From: Schaalia sp. 19OD2882
GTDB lineage: Bacteria > Actinomycetota > Actinomycetes > Actinomycetales > Actinomycetaceae
NCBI RefSeq assembly: GCF_018986735.1
Contig: NZ_CP065521.1
Location: 1,054,001 to 1,118,000, forward strand
DNA length: 64,000 nt
Direction: 5' to 3'
Shown here one piece after another: positions 36,121-45,816 of this stretch. The position numbers and the translations under genes were made by a program. The notes below the pieces were generated by a model. It made no database searches, was not told where the DNA came from, and saw only the letters and a program-made list of their open reading frames with translations. How positions within the stretch are numbered: the first letter of the stretch is position 1; the number at the start of each line of letters is the position of its first letter.

Positions 36121-39063
36121 GTGGCTGACACGAAGGCGCGGACGCCCATGTCCAACACCAAGTTCCTGGGGATCTGGGGGAGCGTACTGGCCGTCCTCCT
36201 GGTCCTCGTCATCATCGTCAACGTCGCCATCGGCATTTTCGACCGGTGGATCGGCTCCCAACTGGGGGCGGGCACATACGAAGTGATCAACTCCGAGGCC
36301 GCCCAGTCCTGGGACACCACCTACTACACGGCCGACTACGCCGACCTCGACTCCCACATGAGCGCCGCCAGTGCCCTCATCGAGCAGATCGAAGCAGAAG
36401 GCGTCGTCCTGGCCAAGAACGAGGGCGCCGCACTGCCGCTGTCCTCAGGCGCAAAGGTGACCATGTTCGGACGCGCCGCAGCCGACCCCGTCTACGGTGG
36501 TGCAGGATCCGGCTCCGTCGACGTCACCAAAGCCGTCAACGCCCGCACCGGCCTGGAGAATGCGGGTTTCGTCGTCAACGACACCGTCTACCAGAGCATC
36601 GCCACATGGGCCGAAGGCAACGCCCGCGGCGACATCGTCATGGACAAGCCGGAAGAATCCAGCTACACCATCGGCGAGCTGCCCGTCGCCCAGTACGAGG
36701 CCAACAAGGCCACCTTCGCCGACTACGGCGACGCCGCCCTGGTCTTCATCGGACGCCCCGGTGGCGAAGGCGGCGACCTTGCGCGCGACATGAAGGGCTG
36801 GGACGACAACTACACCGAGGGCCAACACCAACTCGAACTCAACAAGGACGAGAAGGACCTCATCGAATTGGCCAAGGCGAATTTCGACAAGGTCGTCATC
36901 CTCGTCAACGCCTCCACCACCATGGAACTGGGCACGGTCCAGGCCGACACCGGCGTCGACTCCATCCTGCTCATCGGCTCCCCGGGCCTGTCCGGCTTCA
37001 ACGGCGTCGGCCAGGTGCTCTCCGGAAAGGCCAACCCGTCGGGGCGCACCACCGACATCTGGGCCGCCGACTTCACCAAGGACCCCACCTTCGTGAACTT
37101 CGGAAGCTTCGTCTACGACGACCTCAAGGTCTCCTACCCCTCCACCGCCTTGGCGAATGTGGCCTCGAACCAGGAACTGTCCGACCAGGCGACCTTCGTC
37201 AACTACCAGGAAGGCGTCTACCTCGGCTACCGGTACTACGAGACCGCCGCCGCAGAGGGCTTCATCGACTACGACCAGGCCGTCGTCTACCCCTTCGGAC
37301 ACGGACTGTCCTACACGACCTTCGAATGGAGTGCCGCCACCCCTGTGGTCGGTGACGCCAAGGGCACGGTCACGGTCGAGGTCACGGTCAAGAACACGGG
37401 CACCGCGCCCGGAAAGGACGTCGTCGAGGTCTACTACTCGGCCCCCTACACCAAGGGCGGCATCGAGAAGCCCTCCGTGGTCCTCGGCGGCTTCGCCAAG
37501 ACCCCCGTCATCGCCCCCGGAGCCAGCGAGAAGGTCACCGTCGAATTCCCCGTCCAGGACATGGCCTCCTACGACTACAAGGGCGAGGGCGCCTACGTCC
37601 TCGAAAAGGGCGCATATGGGATCTCCGTGCGCAAGGACTCCCACACGGTGGCCCCCGGAACGACCCCGTACGTGCACAACATTGCCGAGACCGTTGTCTT
37701 CAACGACTCCAACCCCCGACAGGGCGACGACACCGCTGCCGTCAACCGCTTCGACGCGGTCTCGGCCGCCTTCACCGACGACCCGGCCGACAAGGGCTCG
37801 AAGATCCTCAACATGTCCCGCGCGGACTTCAAGGGCACCTTCCCGACCGCACCGGCCGGCGACCTCATGCACGCCAGCGACGTTGCCCAGTCAGCCTTCG
37901 CCGTCCACGACCACCAGGGCGCCGCAGCCGCCGCGAAGGTCGAGATGCCCAAGACCGGCGTCGACTCCGACCTGACCCTCATCGACTTGCGGGGCCTGCC
38001 CTACGACGACCCCAAGTGGGATGAACTGCTCGACTCGATCTCCGTGGACGACATGACCGACATGCTGCTCAACGGCGCCTACAACTCGGCGGCCATCCCC
38101 TCGGTGGGCAAGCCGGCGGTCACCGACCTCGACGGCCCGGCCGGTTTCTCCTCCTTCATCAACGCCTCCGTCAACGGCCCGGCCTTCACCTCGGAGTTCC
38201 TGCTCGCCCAGACGTGGAACGTCGACCTGGCCGAGCAGATGGGTGAGATGGTGGGCAACGAGTCCCTGCTCAAGCAGGTCTCCGGCTGGTACGCGCCGGC
38301 AATGAACCTGCACCGCAGCCCCTTCGCCGGCCGCAACTTCGAGTACTACTCGGAGGACCCGCTGCTGTCGGGCAAGATGGCCGCCGCAGTCTCCCGGGGT
38401 GCCGGATCGAAGGGCCTGTACACGACCCTCAAGCACTTCGCCCTCAACGACCAGGAGACCAACCGCGTCAACAACGGCGTGTCCACCTGGGCCAATGAGC
38501 AGACGATCCGCGAGATCTACCTGCGCCCCTTCGAGATCGCCGTCAAGGAGGTCACCCTTCCGGTGACCTACATCAGCGACGACCAAGGCACGCTGGCCGA
38601 GACCGAGATCGGTGCGGCCGCCGTCATGAGCTCCTTCAACCGCATCGGCGGCGTCTGGGCCGGCGGCGACCGACGACTCATGCACGACGTGCTGCGTGGC
38701 GAGTGGGGCTTCACGGGATTCGCCATCACGGACTTCAACCTGTACAACTACATGAGCCCCGACCAGGCAATCGCGGCCGGAACGGACCTCACGCTCTCCT
38801 TCGCCCCGTCGAAGGCCTATGCGGACACGAGCTCCGCCTACGCGGTGGCCAATCTGCGTCAGGCGACCAAGAACGTCCTGTACACGGTCGCCAACTCCAA
38901 TGCCATGGTCGGCCTTGCCCCCGGAGCCACCGTCACCTACACGCCACCGACCTGGAAGTACGTCCAGTGGGGCGTGAGCGCCCTGCTGGTGCTCCTCATC
39001 GCCGGTGGGGGCGTCCTGGTCGCCAGGCGCGTGCGCGCACAGGCCCCGACCCGGGACAAGTGA
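36121..39063 (+). CDS. Domain-permuted GH3 hydrolase with membrane anchors at both ends
   Basis: The 980-residue protein has transmembrane segments near residues 15-40 and 950-972. Between them, the GH3 C-terminal domain comes first (MFGRAAADPVYGGAGSGS, VIGS-like LIGSPGLSGFNGVGQVL), then an Fn3-like domain (TVTVEVTVKNTGTAPGKDVVEV), then the TIM-barrel domain with RSPFAGRNFEYYSEDPLLSG, LKHFALNDQETNR and the nucleophile Asp in GFAITDFNLY near residue 870. This C-Fn3-N order is known in some bacterial GH3 enzymes. Both ends should be cytoplasmic with the catalytic part outside. GTG start after AAGGAG. Confidence 0.88.
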   Translation: MADTKARTPMSNTKFLGIWGSVLAVLLVLVIIVNVAIGIFDRWIGSQLGAGTYEVINSEAAQSWDTTYYTADYADLDSHMSAASALIEQIEAEGVVLAKNEGAALPLSSGAKVTMFGRAAADPVYGGAGSGSVDVTKAVNARTGLENAGFVVNDTVYQSIATWAEGNARGDIVMDKPEESSYTIGELPVAQYEANKATFADYGDAALVFIGRPGGEGGDLARDMKGWDDNYTEGQHQLELNKDEKDLIELAKANFDKVVILVNASTTMELGTVQADTGVDSILLIGSPGLSGFNGVGQVLSGKANPSGRTTDIWAADFTKDPTFVNFGSFVYDDLKVSYPSTALANVASNQELSDQATFVNYQEGVYLGYRYYETAAAEGFIDYDQAVVYPFGHGLSYTTFEWSAATPVVGDAKGTVTVEVTVKNTGTAPGKDVVEVYYSAPYTKGGIEKPSVVLGGFAKTPVIAPGASEKVTVEFPVQDMASYDYKGEGAYVLEKGAYGISVRKDSHTVAPGTTPYVHNIAETVVFNDSNPRQGDDTAAVNRFDAVSAAFTDDPADKGSKILNMSRADFKGTFPTAPAGDLMHASDVAQSAFAVHDHQGAAAAAKVEMPKTGVDSDLTLIDLRGLPYDDPKWDELLDSISVDDMTDMLLNGAYNSAAIPSVGKPAVTDLDGPAGFSSFINASVNGPAFTSEFLLAQTWNVDLAEQMGEMVGNESLLKQVSGWYAPAMNLHRSPFAGRNFEYYSEDPLLSGKMAAAVSRGAGSKGLYTTLKHFALNDQETNRVNNGVSTWANEQTIREIYLRPFEIAVKEVTLPVTYISDDQGTLAETEIGAAAVMSSFNRIGGVWAGGDRRLMHDVLRGEWGFTGFAITDFNLYNYMSPDQAIAAGTDLTLSFAPSKAYADTSSAYAVANLRQATKNVLYTVANSNAMVGLAPGATVTYTPPTWKYVQWGVSALLVLLIAGGGVLVARRVRAQAPTRDK

Positions 39064-39066
39064 CCT

Positions 39067-39103
39067 GACGCCGCCTGCGCGCGCACGGCCCGCAGGCGGC
39101 GTC
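39067..39103 (+). terminator. 13-bp perfect hairpin between two GH3 genes
   Basis: GACGCCGCCTGCG and CGCAGGCGGCGTC pair perfectly around an 11-base loop, four bases after the permuted GH3 stop and 26 bp before the next GH3 ATG. Likely a partial terminator or mRNA stabiliser. Confidence 0.6.
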
Positions 39104-39128
39104 CCCCAGCCGAGCGAAGGAACAGACG

Positions 39129-41546
39129 ATGACCTCGGAGATCAGCTCCCTCCTGGACACCCTCACCCTGGCAGAAGCCGCCGCCCTGCTCTCGGGCGCC
39201 ACCGAGTGGGACTCGCGCGCCCTGCCCGCAAAGGGGGTCCTGTCCTTCGTCATGTCCGACGGCCCCCACGGCATCCGCCGCCAACTCGGAGACGGCGACC
39301 ACCTGGGGATCGCCGCATCCGAACCCTCCACGTGCTTTCCGACGGCTGCGACCCTCGCCAACTCGTGGGACCCGGAACTGGCCGAGGAAATGGGACGCGC
39401 TCTCGGCCAGGAGGCTCTGGCCCTCGGGGTGGACGTGGTCCTTGGCCCCGGACTCAACATCAAACGATCCCCCCTGTGCGGACGCAACTTCGAGTACTAC
39501 TCGGAGGACCCCCTGCTCTCAGGCCGGATGGCGGCGGGCATGGTCCGCGGCATCCAGGAGCAAGGAGTGGCGGCCACACCCAAGCACTTCGCCGTGAACT
39601 CCCAGGAGCTTCGCCGCATGGCATCGGACTCCGTTCTGGACGAGCGGACCATGCGCGAGATCTACTTGACCGCTTTCGAGATCGTCGTGCGCGAGGCTCA
39701 CCCGCAGGTCCTCATGTCCTCCTACAACAAGGTCAACGGCGTCCACGCCCACGAGAACCCCCTGTTGCTCACCGGCATCCTGCGCGGCGAATGGGGATTC
39801 GACGGAATGGTCGTCTCCGACTGGGGCGGATCGAACTCCGCAGTGGCGGCGGTGGCTGCCGGAGGCTCCCTGGAGATGCCGGCACCGGGCCTGTCCTCCG
39901 TGCGCGAGATCGTCACCGCCGTCCAGGAGGGTCGCCTGGCCGAGGCCGACGTGCGCGCCCGCGCCGCAGAGGTCCTGCGTCTGGCGGCGGACCCGCCCTC
40001 GACCCGCCCGGATCATCCCCGACTCGAGGCCGACGCCCACCATGCGCTGGCCCGGCGCATCTCCACTCGTTCCTCGGTTCTGCTCAAGAACCGCGACGGC
40101 CTGCTTCCTCTGGCGCCGGGCACCCGCATCGCCCTCGTCGGAGACATGGCACGCACCCCCCGGTACCAAGGATCAGGATCCTCCCAGGTCAACCCCACCC
40201 GACTGGAGAACCTTCTCGACGAGGTCGCCTCCACCGACCTGCACCTGGTCGGCCACGCCCAGGGATACGACCGGCAGGGGGCCCCACGGCCCGTCCTCGT
40301 CGACGAGGCCGTCGCCCTTGCCAGGCGCAGTGACGTCGTCATCCTGGCCATCGGATTGGACGAACTCTCCGAATCGGAGGGCCTGGACCGTCGGCACATG
40401 CGCCTGCCCGCTGTGCAGACCGAGCTTCTTGCCCGCATCGCGCAGGTCAACGCGAAGGTCGTGGTCGTCCTGTCCAGCGGCTCGGCAGTGGAGTGCGACT
40501 GGGAGAAGGACGCCGCCGCCGTCCTGCACACCTGCCTGTCGGGCCAGGCGGGGGCAAGTGCCACGTGGGACCTGCTCACCGGACGCGCCGAGCCCAGCGG
40601 ACGCCTGGCCGAGACGTGGCCGCTCCACCTGGAGGACCATCCGAGCGCCGACCTCGTCCCGGCAGCCGGGCCGGTCTCTCAGTACCGGGAGGCCCTGTAC
40701 GTCGGCTACCGCTACTTCGCCCACACCAACACCCCCGTGGCCCACCCCTTCGGTTTCGGCCTGTCCTACGCCAGTTTCGAGCGGCGCATCCTGGCGGTTG
40801 ACGGCCACGGGGTCGATGTGGAGGTGCGCAACACCTCCGAGCGGGACGGGTGCGACGTCATCCAGGTCTACGTCGAACGCCCGGGCAGGGTGTGGGGCCC
40901 CTCGCGCACACTTGCCGCCTTCCGAAGGGTCGAGGTCCCCGCCGGGGCCGTCCAGAAGGTCCGGATCGACTTGGACGAGTACGGCTTGCGGCACTGGGAC
41001 GGTCAAACCTCCTCGTGGCAGCGCGAAGCGGGGGAGTGGAGCGTGTGCCTGGGCACCGACGCCATGCACATCGTTGACCGTGCCGCGCTGACTCTGGAGG
41101 GCACTGACGTGGTGGCCCCCGCGCCCCCCGCCCCGTACGTCGACGGACAGGTGCGCTCGGTGGCCCGCGCAGACTTCGAAGCGTTGCTCGGACACCCACT
41201 TCCACCCACCGAGGACCCTCACGACCTGGCAGAGGACTCCCCCCTGTCCGCCATGGCCGGTGCTCGCAGCGCACTGGCACGCATGGCTGCGCGCCTGCTC
41301 GAACGCAAACGCCGCCAGGCCGACGCCAAGGGGCATCCGGACCTCAACATCCTCTTCGTGCAGAACATGCCCTTCAGGGCGCTGGGGAAGATGACGAAGG
41401 GCGCCGTGACACCGGAAGCCGTCGACGGGATCGTCGACCTGGCCAATGGGCGCACGTGGCGCGGCCTGCGCCGCACGGCCTCCGCCCTTGTGCGCGCCAA
41501 GCGCGATGACGCGCGCACACGCGCCGAACTCGGCGTCCCCCGCTGA
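39129..41546 (+). CDS. Cytoplasmic GH3 beta-glucosidase, canonical order
   Basis: The 805-residue protein has no signal peptide. The barrel domain comes first (FVMSDGPHGIRRQ, RSPLCGRNFEYYSEDPLLSG, PKHFAVNSQE, nucleophile Asp in GMVVSDWGGSN near residue 236), followed by the GH3 C-terminal domain (DVVILAIGLDELSESEGLDR) and an Fn3-like domain, then an extra C-terminal tail of about 120 residues with arginine-rich helices. Probably splits beta-glucosides taken up into the cell. It shares sequence motifs with the permuted neighbours, suggesting duplication. Confidence 0.92.
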   Translation: MTSEISSLLDTLTLAEAAALLSGATEWDSRALPAKGVLSFVMSDGPHGIRRQLGDGDHLGIAASEPSTCFPTAATLANSWDPELAEEMGRALGQEALALGVDVVLGPGLNIKRSPLCGRNFEYYSEDPLLSGRMAAGMVRGIQEQGVAATPKHFAVNSQELRRMASDSVLDERTMREIYLTAFEIVVREAHPQVLMSSYNKVNGVHAHENPLLLTGILRGEWGFDGMVVSDWGGSNSAVAAVAAGGSLEMPAPGLSSVREIVTAVQEGRLAEADVRARAAEVLRLAADPPSTRPDHPRLEADAHHALARRISTRSSVLLKNRDGLLPLAPGTRIALVGDMARTPRYQGSGSSQVNPTRLENLLDEVASTDLHLVGHAQGYDRQGAPRPVLVDEAVALARRSDVVILAIGLDELSESEGLDRRHMRLPAVQTELLARIAQVNAKVVVVLSSGSAVECDWEKDAAAVLHTCLSGQAGASATWDLLTGRAEPSGRLAETWPLHLEDHPSADLVPAAGPVSQYREALYVGYRYFAHTNTPVAHPFGFGLSYASFERRILAVDGHGVDVEVRNTSERDGCDVIQVYVERPGRVWGPSRTLAAFRRVEVPAGAVQKVRIDLDEYGLRHWDGQTSSWQREAGEWSVCLGTDAMHIVDRAALTLEGTDVVAPAPPAPYVDGQVRSVARADFEALLGHPLPPTEDPHDLAEDSPLSAMAGARSALARMAARLLERKRRQADAKGHPDLNILFVQNMPFRALGKMTKGAVTPEAVDGIVDLANGRTWRGLRRTASALVRAKRDDARTRAELGVPR

Positions 41547-41641
41547 GCTCCCGCAGGACCGCCCCCGCGGCCCGCTGCGCCCCACCAATCCCACCACCGA
41601 CGACAGCGACTGCCGGAAGACCGCAGGAAAGAGACACTGAG

Positions 41642-42355
41642 ATGCTCACACGGATCAAAGCACTGTGGAAGCGCTTCGAGGACAAACACCCGACTGCTGC
41701 CCAGTTCATCCTCTTCTTCGTCCTGTCGAACTCGGTGACCGTCCTGCAACTGGTCGTCATGCCTGTCTTCCGGTGGATGCTCGGCTTCACCAGCCTCATC
41801 GACGTGCCCTTCCTCTTCCTGCCCATCGGCGTCATCGACGGCAACACCGTGTACATGTTCGACTACGCGGCGGGCCCGGTCGATGCGGCCGGCCTGGGAG
41901 GCGGCCTTGCCTACTTCCTGGCGGTGGAGGTCTCCCTGCTCGTCGGCCAAGTGGTCAACTTCTTCGTCCAACGCAACATCACCTTCCGCTCGAACTCGTC
42001 GGTGTGGAAGGCCGCCATGTGGTACGCCATCGCCTACGTGGTCATCACCGTGGTGGCTGCGGCGGCGCAGGTGGTCTACAAGGGCCCGATCTACGCCTTC
42101 TTCCAGGACATCATGGGGGTCGGCCCGGGACAGACCGCCGCTGACGTGCTCACGATGTTCATCAATTCGGCCATCTCCTTCTGGATCTTCTTCCCGATCT
42201 TCAAGTGGATCTTCCGTCGCGTCCCCGAGGAGGAGGCTGCCGGTGCGCGAGGCGTCGCGAAGGAGAGCACCGAGGACGCCGGCGCACACGCGCCGACCTC
42301 CGCCCTCGACCACGAGGCCGACCGCAGCGAGGCGGCGAGGACTCCGTCACTCTGA
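41642..42355 (+). CDS. GtrA-like multispanning membrane protein
   Basis: The 237-residue protein has four hydrophobic segments and the GtrA-like QVVNFFVQRNITFRSNSS motif near residue 110, plus a charged C-terminal tail. GtrA proteins are linked to flipping of lipid-linked sugars, as in O-antigen glucosylation. It is a close paralogue of the gene at 57842-58492 (shared VYMFDYAAG, AYFLAV, FFAQRNITFRSN-type segments). Here it ends the GH3 operon. It converges on and overlaps the histidine kinase gene end by nine bases. Confidence 0.85.
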   Translation: MLTRIKALWKRFEDKHPTAAQFILFFVLSNSVTVLQLVVMPVFRWMLGFTSLIDVPFLFLPIGVIDGNTVYMFDYAAGPVDAAGLGGGLAYFLAVEVSLLVGQVVNFFVQRNITFRSNSSVWKAAMWYAIAYVVITVVAAAAQVVYKGPIYAFFQDIMGVGPGQTAADVLTMFINSAISFWIFFPIFKWIFRRVPEEEAAGARGVAKESTEDAGAHAPTSALDHEADRSEAARTPSL

Positions 42356-43672
42356 GACGCTCCCCCGGGGCAACAGGACCGTCAGGGTGAACCAATTGCC
42401 TTCGACGTCGCCGGTCACCTCGCCGCCGTGTTGACGGGCGGTCCAGCGGATCGAGCGCAGGCCGATGCCGTGGCCCCGCGCCTCGGTCTTGCGCGTACGC
42501 AGCTCGCCGTCCTCGTCCCTGACGAGTGTGCCGTCGAAGTAGTTCTCCACCCGCAGCACCGTCATCGTGCCCTTGGCGTGCAGCGCAAGGCGGATGAGGC
42601 GCTTGTCCGGGTCACTCACGTGCAGGGCCGCCTCAATGGCATTGTCCAGGGCGTTGCCGAAGAGGGTGGCCACGTCCATGGCGCTCAGGCCCGCCACCAG
42701 CGTGCCGTCGGCGACGACGGTGAAGGTGATGTGACCCGCCGCGCAGGACTGTGCCTTCGACGTGAGCACGACGTCCAGCACGGGGTTTCCGCACTCGTAC
42801 TGGACTCCGATGGCCCCCACCGACCTTTCCAGTTCCTCGAAACGCTCGACCGTGCGCTGAGGGTCGACCTCCGCGCGGATCAGCGCGATCTTGTGCTTGA
42901 GGTCGTGGTGGGCACGACTGACGGCCTCGATGTTGGCCTTGGACTGCAAGTACTGGTCGTGCTGGGCGCGCAACTGCGCCTGGACGGCAGCCAGGTCCGC
43001 CGCGGCAGCCAACTCACGGATGCGTTCCTGCTGGGTGTACAGCACCAGGAAACCGCACAGGTCCACGAGAGTGCGAATGTAGAAGACCTCGGAGTCGGCC
43101 TGCCCGGAAAAGGGGGAGGGCACTCCGGTGAAACTCAGGTTGGACATGGCGAAGGTCAGCGTGGCCACTGCAATGGCCACCCACAGGTCCGCGTGTTCGA
43201 GGTGGAGACGTTCCCCCTCGGGGAAGTGACGCCTCTCCAGCAGCCACGCCGGCCCCAGGACCAGCAGCGAAGCCGCCGCGGTCAGAGCCGCCGAGGGCGG
43301 GTCCCATGGAGAGGCCGAGGGGTGGAACCACACTGTCAGCTGCCAGGCGAAGGAGGCCAGCAGTTCGGCAAGGATGAAGGCGCGGGCCGTGAGGTTGCCG
43401 ACCACGACCCACCCCGCCATGGTCGACCAACGCACCACCAGGGCCATGGCGCCCACCGATGCGGCCATCCCGACCAGCCACAGGTAGTGCGGGGCATGGC
43501 CTGCAGCCACCTGGAGGCAGACCAGGGCCGGCAATCCCAGGACGAGGACGGCAATGGCATGCTTCCTCGGCGTGCGCGTGCGCCACAGGTGCCACACGTA
43601 CAAGGCGCAGGCCGCCCATTCCGCCAGCCCCGTGTGGACGCGGGGGATGTCGGGCAGGACCTGGTCGATCAC
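42347..43672 (-). CDS. Sensor histidine kinase, AgrC/HPK10-like with GHKL ATPase
   Basis: The 441-residue protein has six or seven hydrophobic segments in its N-terminal half (to about residue 215), a coiled helix, the phosphoacceptor HHDLKHKIALIRAE near residue 250, and GHKL boxes: LFGNALDNAIEAA (N box) and GHGIGLRSI (G box). It lacks periplasmic sensor domains. The GTG start overlaps the response regulator stop (GTGA), so the pair is translationally coupled. Agr-type kinases usually sense peptides, but no autoinducer gene is next to it. Confidence 0.88.
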   Translation of the reverse strand: MIDQVLPDIPRVHTGLAEWAACALYVWHLWRTRTPRKHAIAVLVLGLPALVCLQVAAGHAPHYLWLVGMAASVGAMALVVRWSTMAGWVVVGNLTARAFILAELLASFAWQLTVWFHPSASPWDPPSAALTAAASLLVLGPAWLLERRHFPEGERLHLEHADLWVAIAVATLTFAMSNLSFTGVPSPFSGQADSEVFYIRTLVDLCGFLVLYTQQERIRELAAAADLAAVQAQLRAQHDQYLQSKANIEAVSRAHHDLKHKIALIRAEVDPQRTVERFEELERSVGAIGVQYECGNPVLDVVLTSKAQSCAAGHITFTVVADGTLVAGLSAMDVATLFGNALDNAIEAALHVSDPDKRLIRLALHAKGTMTVLRVENYFDGTLVRDEDGELRTRKTEARGHGIGLRSIRWTARQHGGEVTGDVEGNWFTLTVLLPRGSVSE

Positions 43673-44379
43673 CGGGACCGCCCGGCATGGCGGGTGAGGG
43701 CCGTGAGGAAGGCCCGCTTGCGAGGTCGGGAGATGCGCAGGTCCTCTCCGCCGGTCATCACGCAGGACTGGTCGCGCACCCCCTGCACATGCGCGAGGTT
43801 GACCAGGTAGCAGGAGTTCGAACGGAAGAAACCATGCCCTTCCAGCTGGGCCTCCATGTCCTTGAGAGTGCCGACCAGCGAATGGTCGCCGGCAGTGGTG
43901 TGGACCGTCAGGCGGTGTTTGACGGATTCGATGTAGATGACGTCCTCCACCGCCACACGCACCATCTGGGTGCCCGTCTGCAACAACAGGGAGGCCGAGC
44001 GGCGACGCCGCACCTGCGTGAGGCAGCGGGTGAGCTCCTGTTCGAAGGCGAACCACGGCAAGGGCTTGAGCAGGAAGGACAGGGCATTGACCTCGTAGCC
44101 GCGAATGGCGTGCTGAGCCGCTGAGGTGATGAACACGATGACCACCTGGTCATCCATGCTGCGAATGTGGTGGGCGGCCGTCAGCCCGTCGATCCGCTCC
44201 ATCTGGATGTCCAGGAAGACGATGTCGTAACGGGGTCGGTAACCCTCCAGGATCTGCGCGCCGTCGGTGAACACGGACACGTCGAAGGACAGGTCATGCT
44301 CGGCCTCGTAACGGGCCAGGTAGTCCAGGACGAGTTTTCGCGACACGGCATCGTCCTCGACCACTCCGATCCTGATCAC
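43669..44379 (-). CDS. LytTR-family response regulator
   Basis: The 236-residue protein has a receiver domain (GVVEDDAVSRKLV acidic pocket, phospho-Asp in DIVFLDIQMER near residue 57, lysine in FLLKPL) and a C-terminal LytTR DNA-binding domain (about 135-230, VIYIESVKHRLTVHT, FFRSNSCYLVNL). It is first in the two-gene operon with the kinase; AGGAGGTGACTT precedes its GTG start. Its targets are unknown; the GH3/GtrA cluster on the other strand is the closest candidate. Confidence 0.93.
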   Translation of the reverse strand: MIRIGVVEDDAVSRKLVLDYLARYEAEHDLSFDVSVFTDGAQILEGYRPRYDIVFLDIQMERIDGLTAAHHIRSMDDQVVIVFITSAAQHAIRGYEVNALSFLLKPLPWFAFEQELTRCLTQVRRRRSASLLLQTGTQMVRVAVEDVIYIESVKHRLTVHTTAGDHSLVGTLKDMEAQLEGHGFFRSNSCYLVNLAHVQGVRDQSCVMTGGEDLRISRPRKRAFLTALTRHAGRSR

Positions 44380-44437
44380 AAGTCACCTCCTGTGATGCCG
44401 GGAATTCCATGGTAGGTGGGAAGGCGCGCCCGCAGAT

Positions 44438-45730
44438 TCAGATGACGAGACGGTAGATCTCCGAATCGGCTTCGAGCTCCTCCACGTGCAAGGGGGACGC
44501 CTCCATCCTGCGACGCAGTCCCTCGATGTCCGCCCGGTCCGCCAAGTCGATGCCGACCAGGGCGGGACCTGATTCACGGTTGTTCTTCTTCGTGTACTCG
44601 AAGTGGACGATGTCGTCCCCCGGCCCCAGGACGTCCTCCAGGAACATGCGCAGCATTCCCGGCTGCTGGGGGAAGGTCACCAGGAAGTAGTGACGCAACC
44701 CCTCGTGACGCAAGGACCTTTCCATGATCTCCGCATAGCGGGTCAGATCGTTGTTGCCTCCGGAGACCACACACACCACCGCGCCGTCCCCGCGCCCCAG
44801 CACGCGCTCACGGTCCTGGGGGGTGGCCAAGTGCAACTGAGCGGCCGTCGAGGCCAGAGCGCCCGCGGGCTCGGCGATGACACCGTCGGACTGGTACAAC
44901 TCCAGCATCTGCGTGCACACGGCGCCCTCTGGCACCACCAGCACGTCGTCCACCTCGCGCATGACGACCTCGAAGGGCAGGGCGCCGGCCCGCCCCACTG
45001 CAGTACCGTCCACGAACGGGTCCACCCGCTCCAAGGAAACCGGCGTGCCCGCATCCAGAGCAGCACGCATGGACGCCGCCCCCTCCGGCTCCACACCGAT
45101 GAGACGCACACCCGGCCGCGCCGCCCGCAGAGCCACCGCAAGGCCGGCCACCAGACCACCACCGCCCACCGGCACCAGGACGCACGCGGTGTCGGCAGGC
45201 ATCTGCTCGGCCAACTCCACCCCGATCGTCCCCTGACCGGCAATGGTCATCGGGTCGTCATAGGGATGCACATAGGTGCGCCCCGACACGCGGGCGGCCT
45301 CCTGTGCCAATGCGTTGGCCCTGTCGAAGGTGCCGTCGACGATCACCTGCTCGACCCAGTCACCACCGATCACCTTGATGCGATTGCGCTTCTGCTTGGG
45401 AGTGTTGGCCGGAAGGTAGATGGTTCCGCGAACCTCCAGGTGCGCACACGCATAGGCCACACCCTGCGCGTGGTTGCCCGCCGAGGCGCACACGACTCCC
45501 GCCTGGCGCTGGGCGGGGGACAGGGCGGCCATGCGCGCATAGGCGCCGCGCACCTTGAAGGACCGGCACTTCTGCTGGTCTTCACGCTTGAGGAGCACCT
45601 CCACCCCCAAGGCATCGCTCAGGCGCGCCGAATGCGAGACGGGGGTGCGTCGAATGATCCCGCGCAACACCCGGTCGGCCTCGTTGACGAGGGCGGCGTC
45701 AAGGGTGACAGGCGTGCCGTTGCCGGACAT
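44438..45730 (-). CDS. ilvA: Threonine ammonia-lyase (threonine dehydratase)
   Basis: PLP enzyme converting threonine to 2-oxobutanoate, first step of isoleucine synthesis. The 430-residue protein has KREDQQKCRSFKVRGAY with the PLP lysine near residue 60, SAGNHAQGVAYA, PVGGGGLVAGLAVAL, SGGNNDLTRY, and a C-terminal ACT-like regulatory domain (RHYFLVTFPQQPGML to the end). That length and single ACT-like domain fit the biosynthetic short form. Start ATG 45730. It is divergent from orn. Confidence 0.92.
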   Translation of the reverse strand: MSGNGTPVTLDAALVNEADRVLRGIIRRTPVSHSARLSDALGVEVLLKREDQQKCRSFKVRGAYARMAALSPAQRQAGVVCASAGNHAQGVAYACAHLEVRGTIYLPANTPKQKRNRIKVIGGDWVEQVIVDGTFDRANALAQEAARVSGRTYVHPYDDPMTIAGQGTIGVELAEQMPADTACVLVPVGGGGLVAGLAVALRAARPGVRLIGVEPEGAASMRAALDAGTPVSLERVDPFVDGTAVGRAGALPFEVVMREVDDVLVVPEGAVCTQMLELYQSDGVIAEPAGALASTAAQLHLATPQDRERVLGRGDGAVVCVVSGGNNDLTRYAEIMERSLRHEGLRHYFLVTFPQQPGMLRMFLEDVLGPGDDIVHFEYTKKNNRESGPALVGIDLADRADIEGLRRRMEASPLHVEELEADSEIYRLVI

Positions 45731-45804
45731 GGGGGCCTCCGAAACTCCAGGTGCGAGTGCGCCAAGGATTCTACCGAGGCGCGGGCCCGCACCTGAGCGC
45801 GGCC

Positions 45805-45810
45805 TATCCT
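45805..45810 (+). promoter_or_regulatory. -10 box of a leaderless orn promoter
   Basis: TATCCT is followed by six bases and the orn ATG at 45817. No Shine-Dalgarno sequence is present. Confidence 0.5.
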
Positions 45811-45816
45811 TGTGGG

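Noticed and set aside
34012..36357. 781-codon minus-strand frame opposite the GH3 lipoprotein
   Set aside because: Antisense shadow with Val/Gly/Asp repeats; it also crosses the small lipoprotein gene and the operon hairpins.
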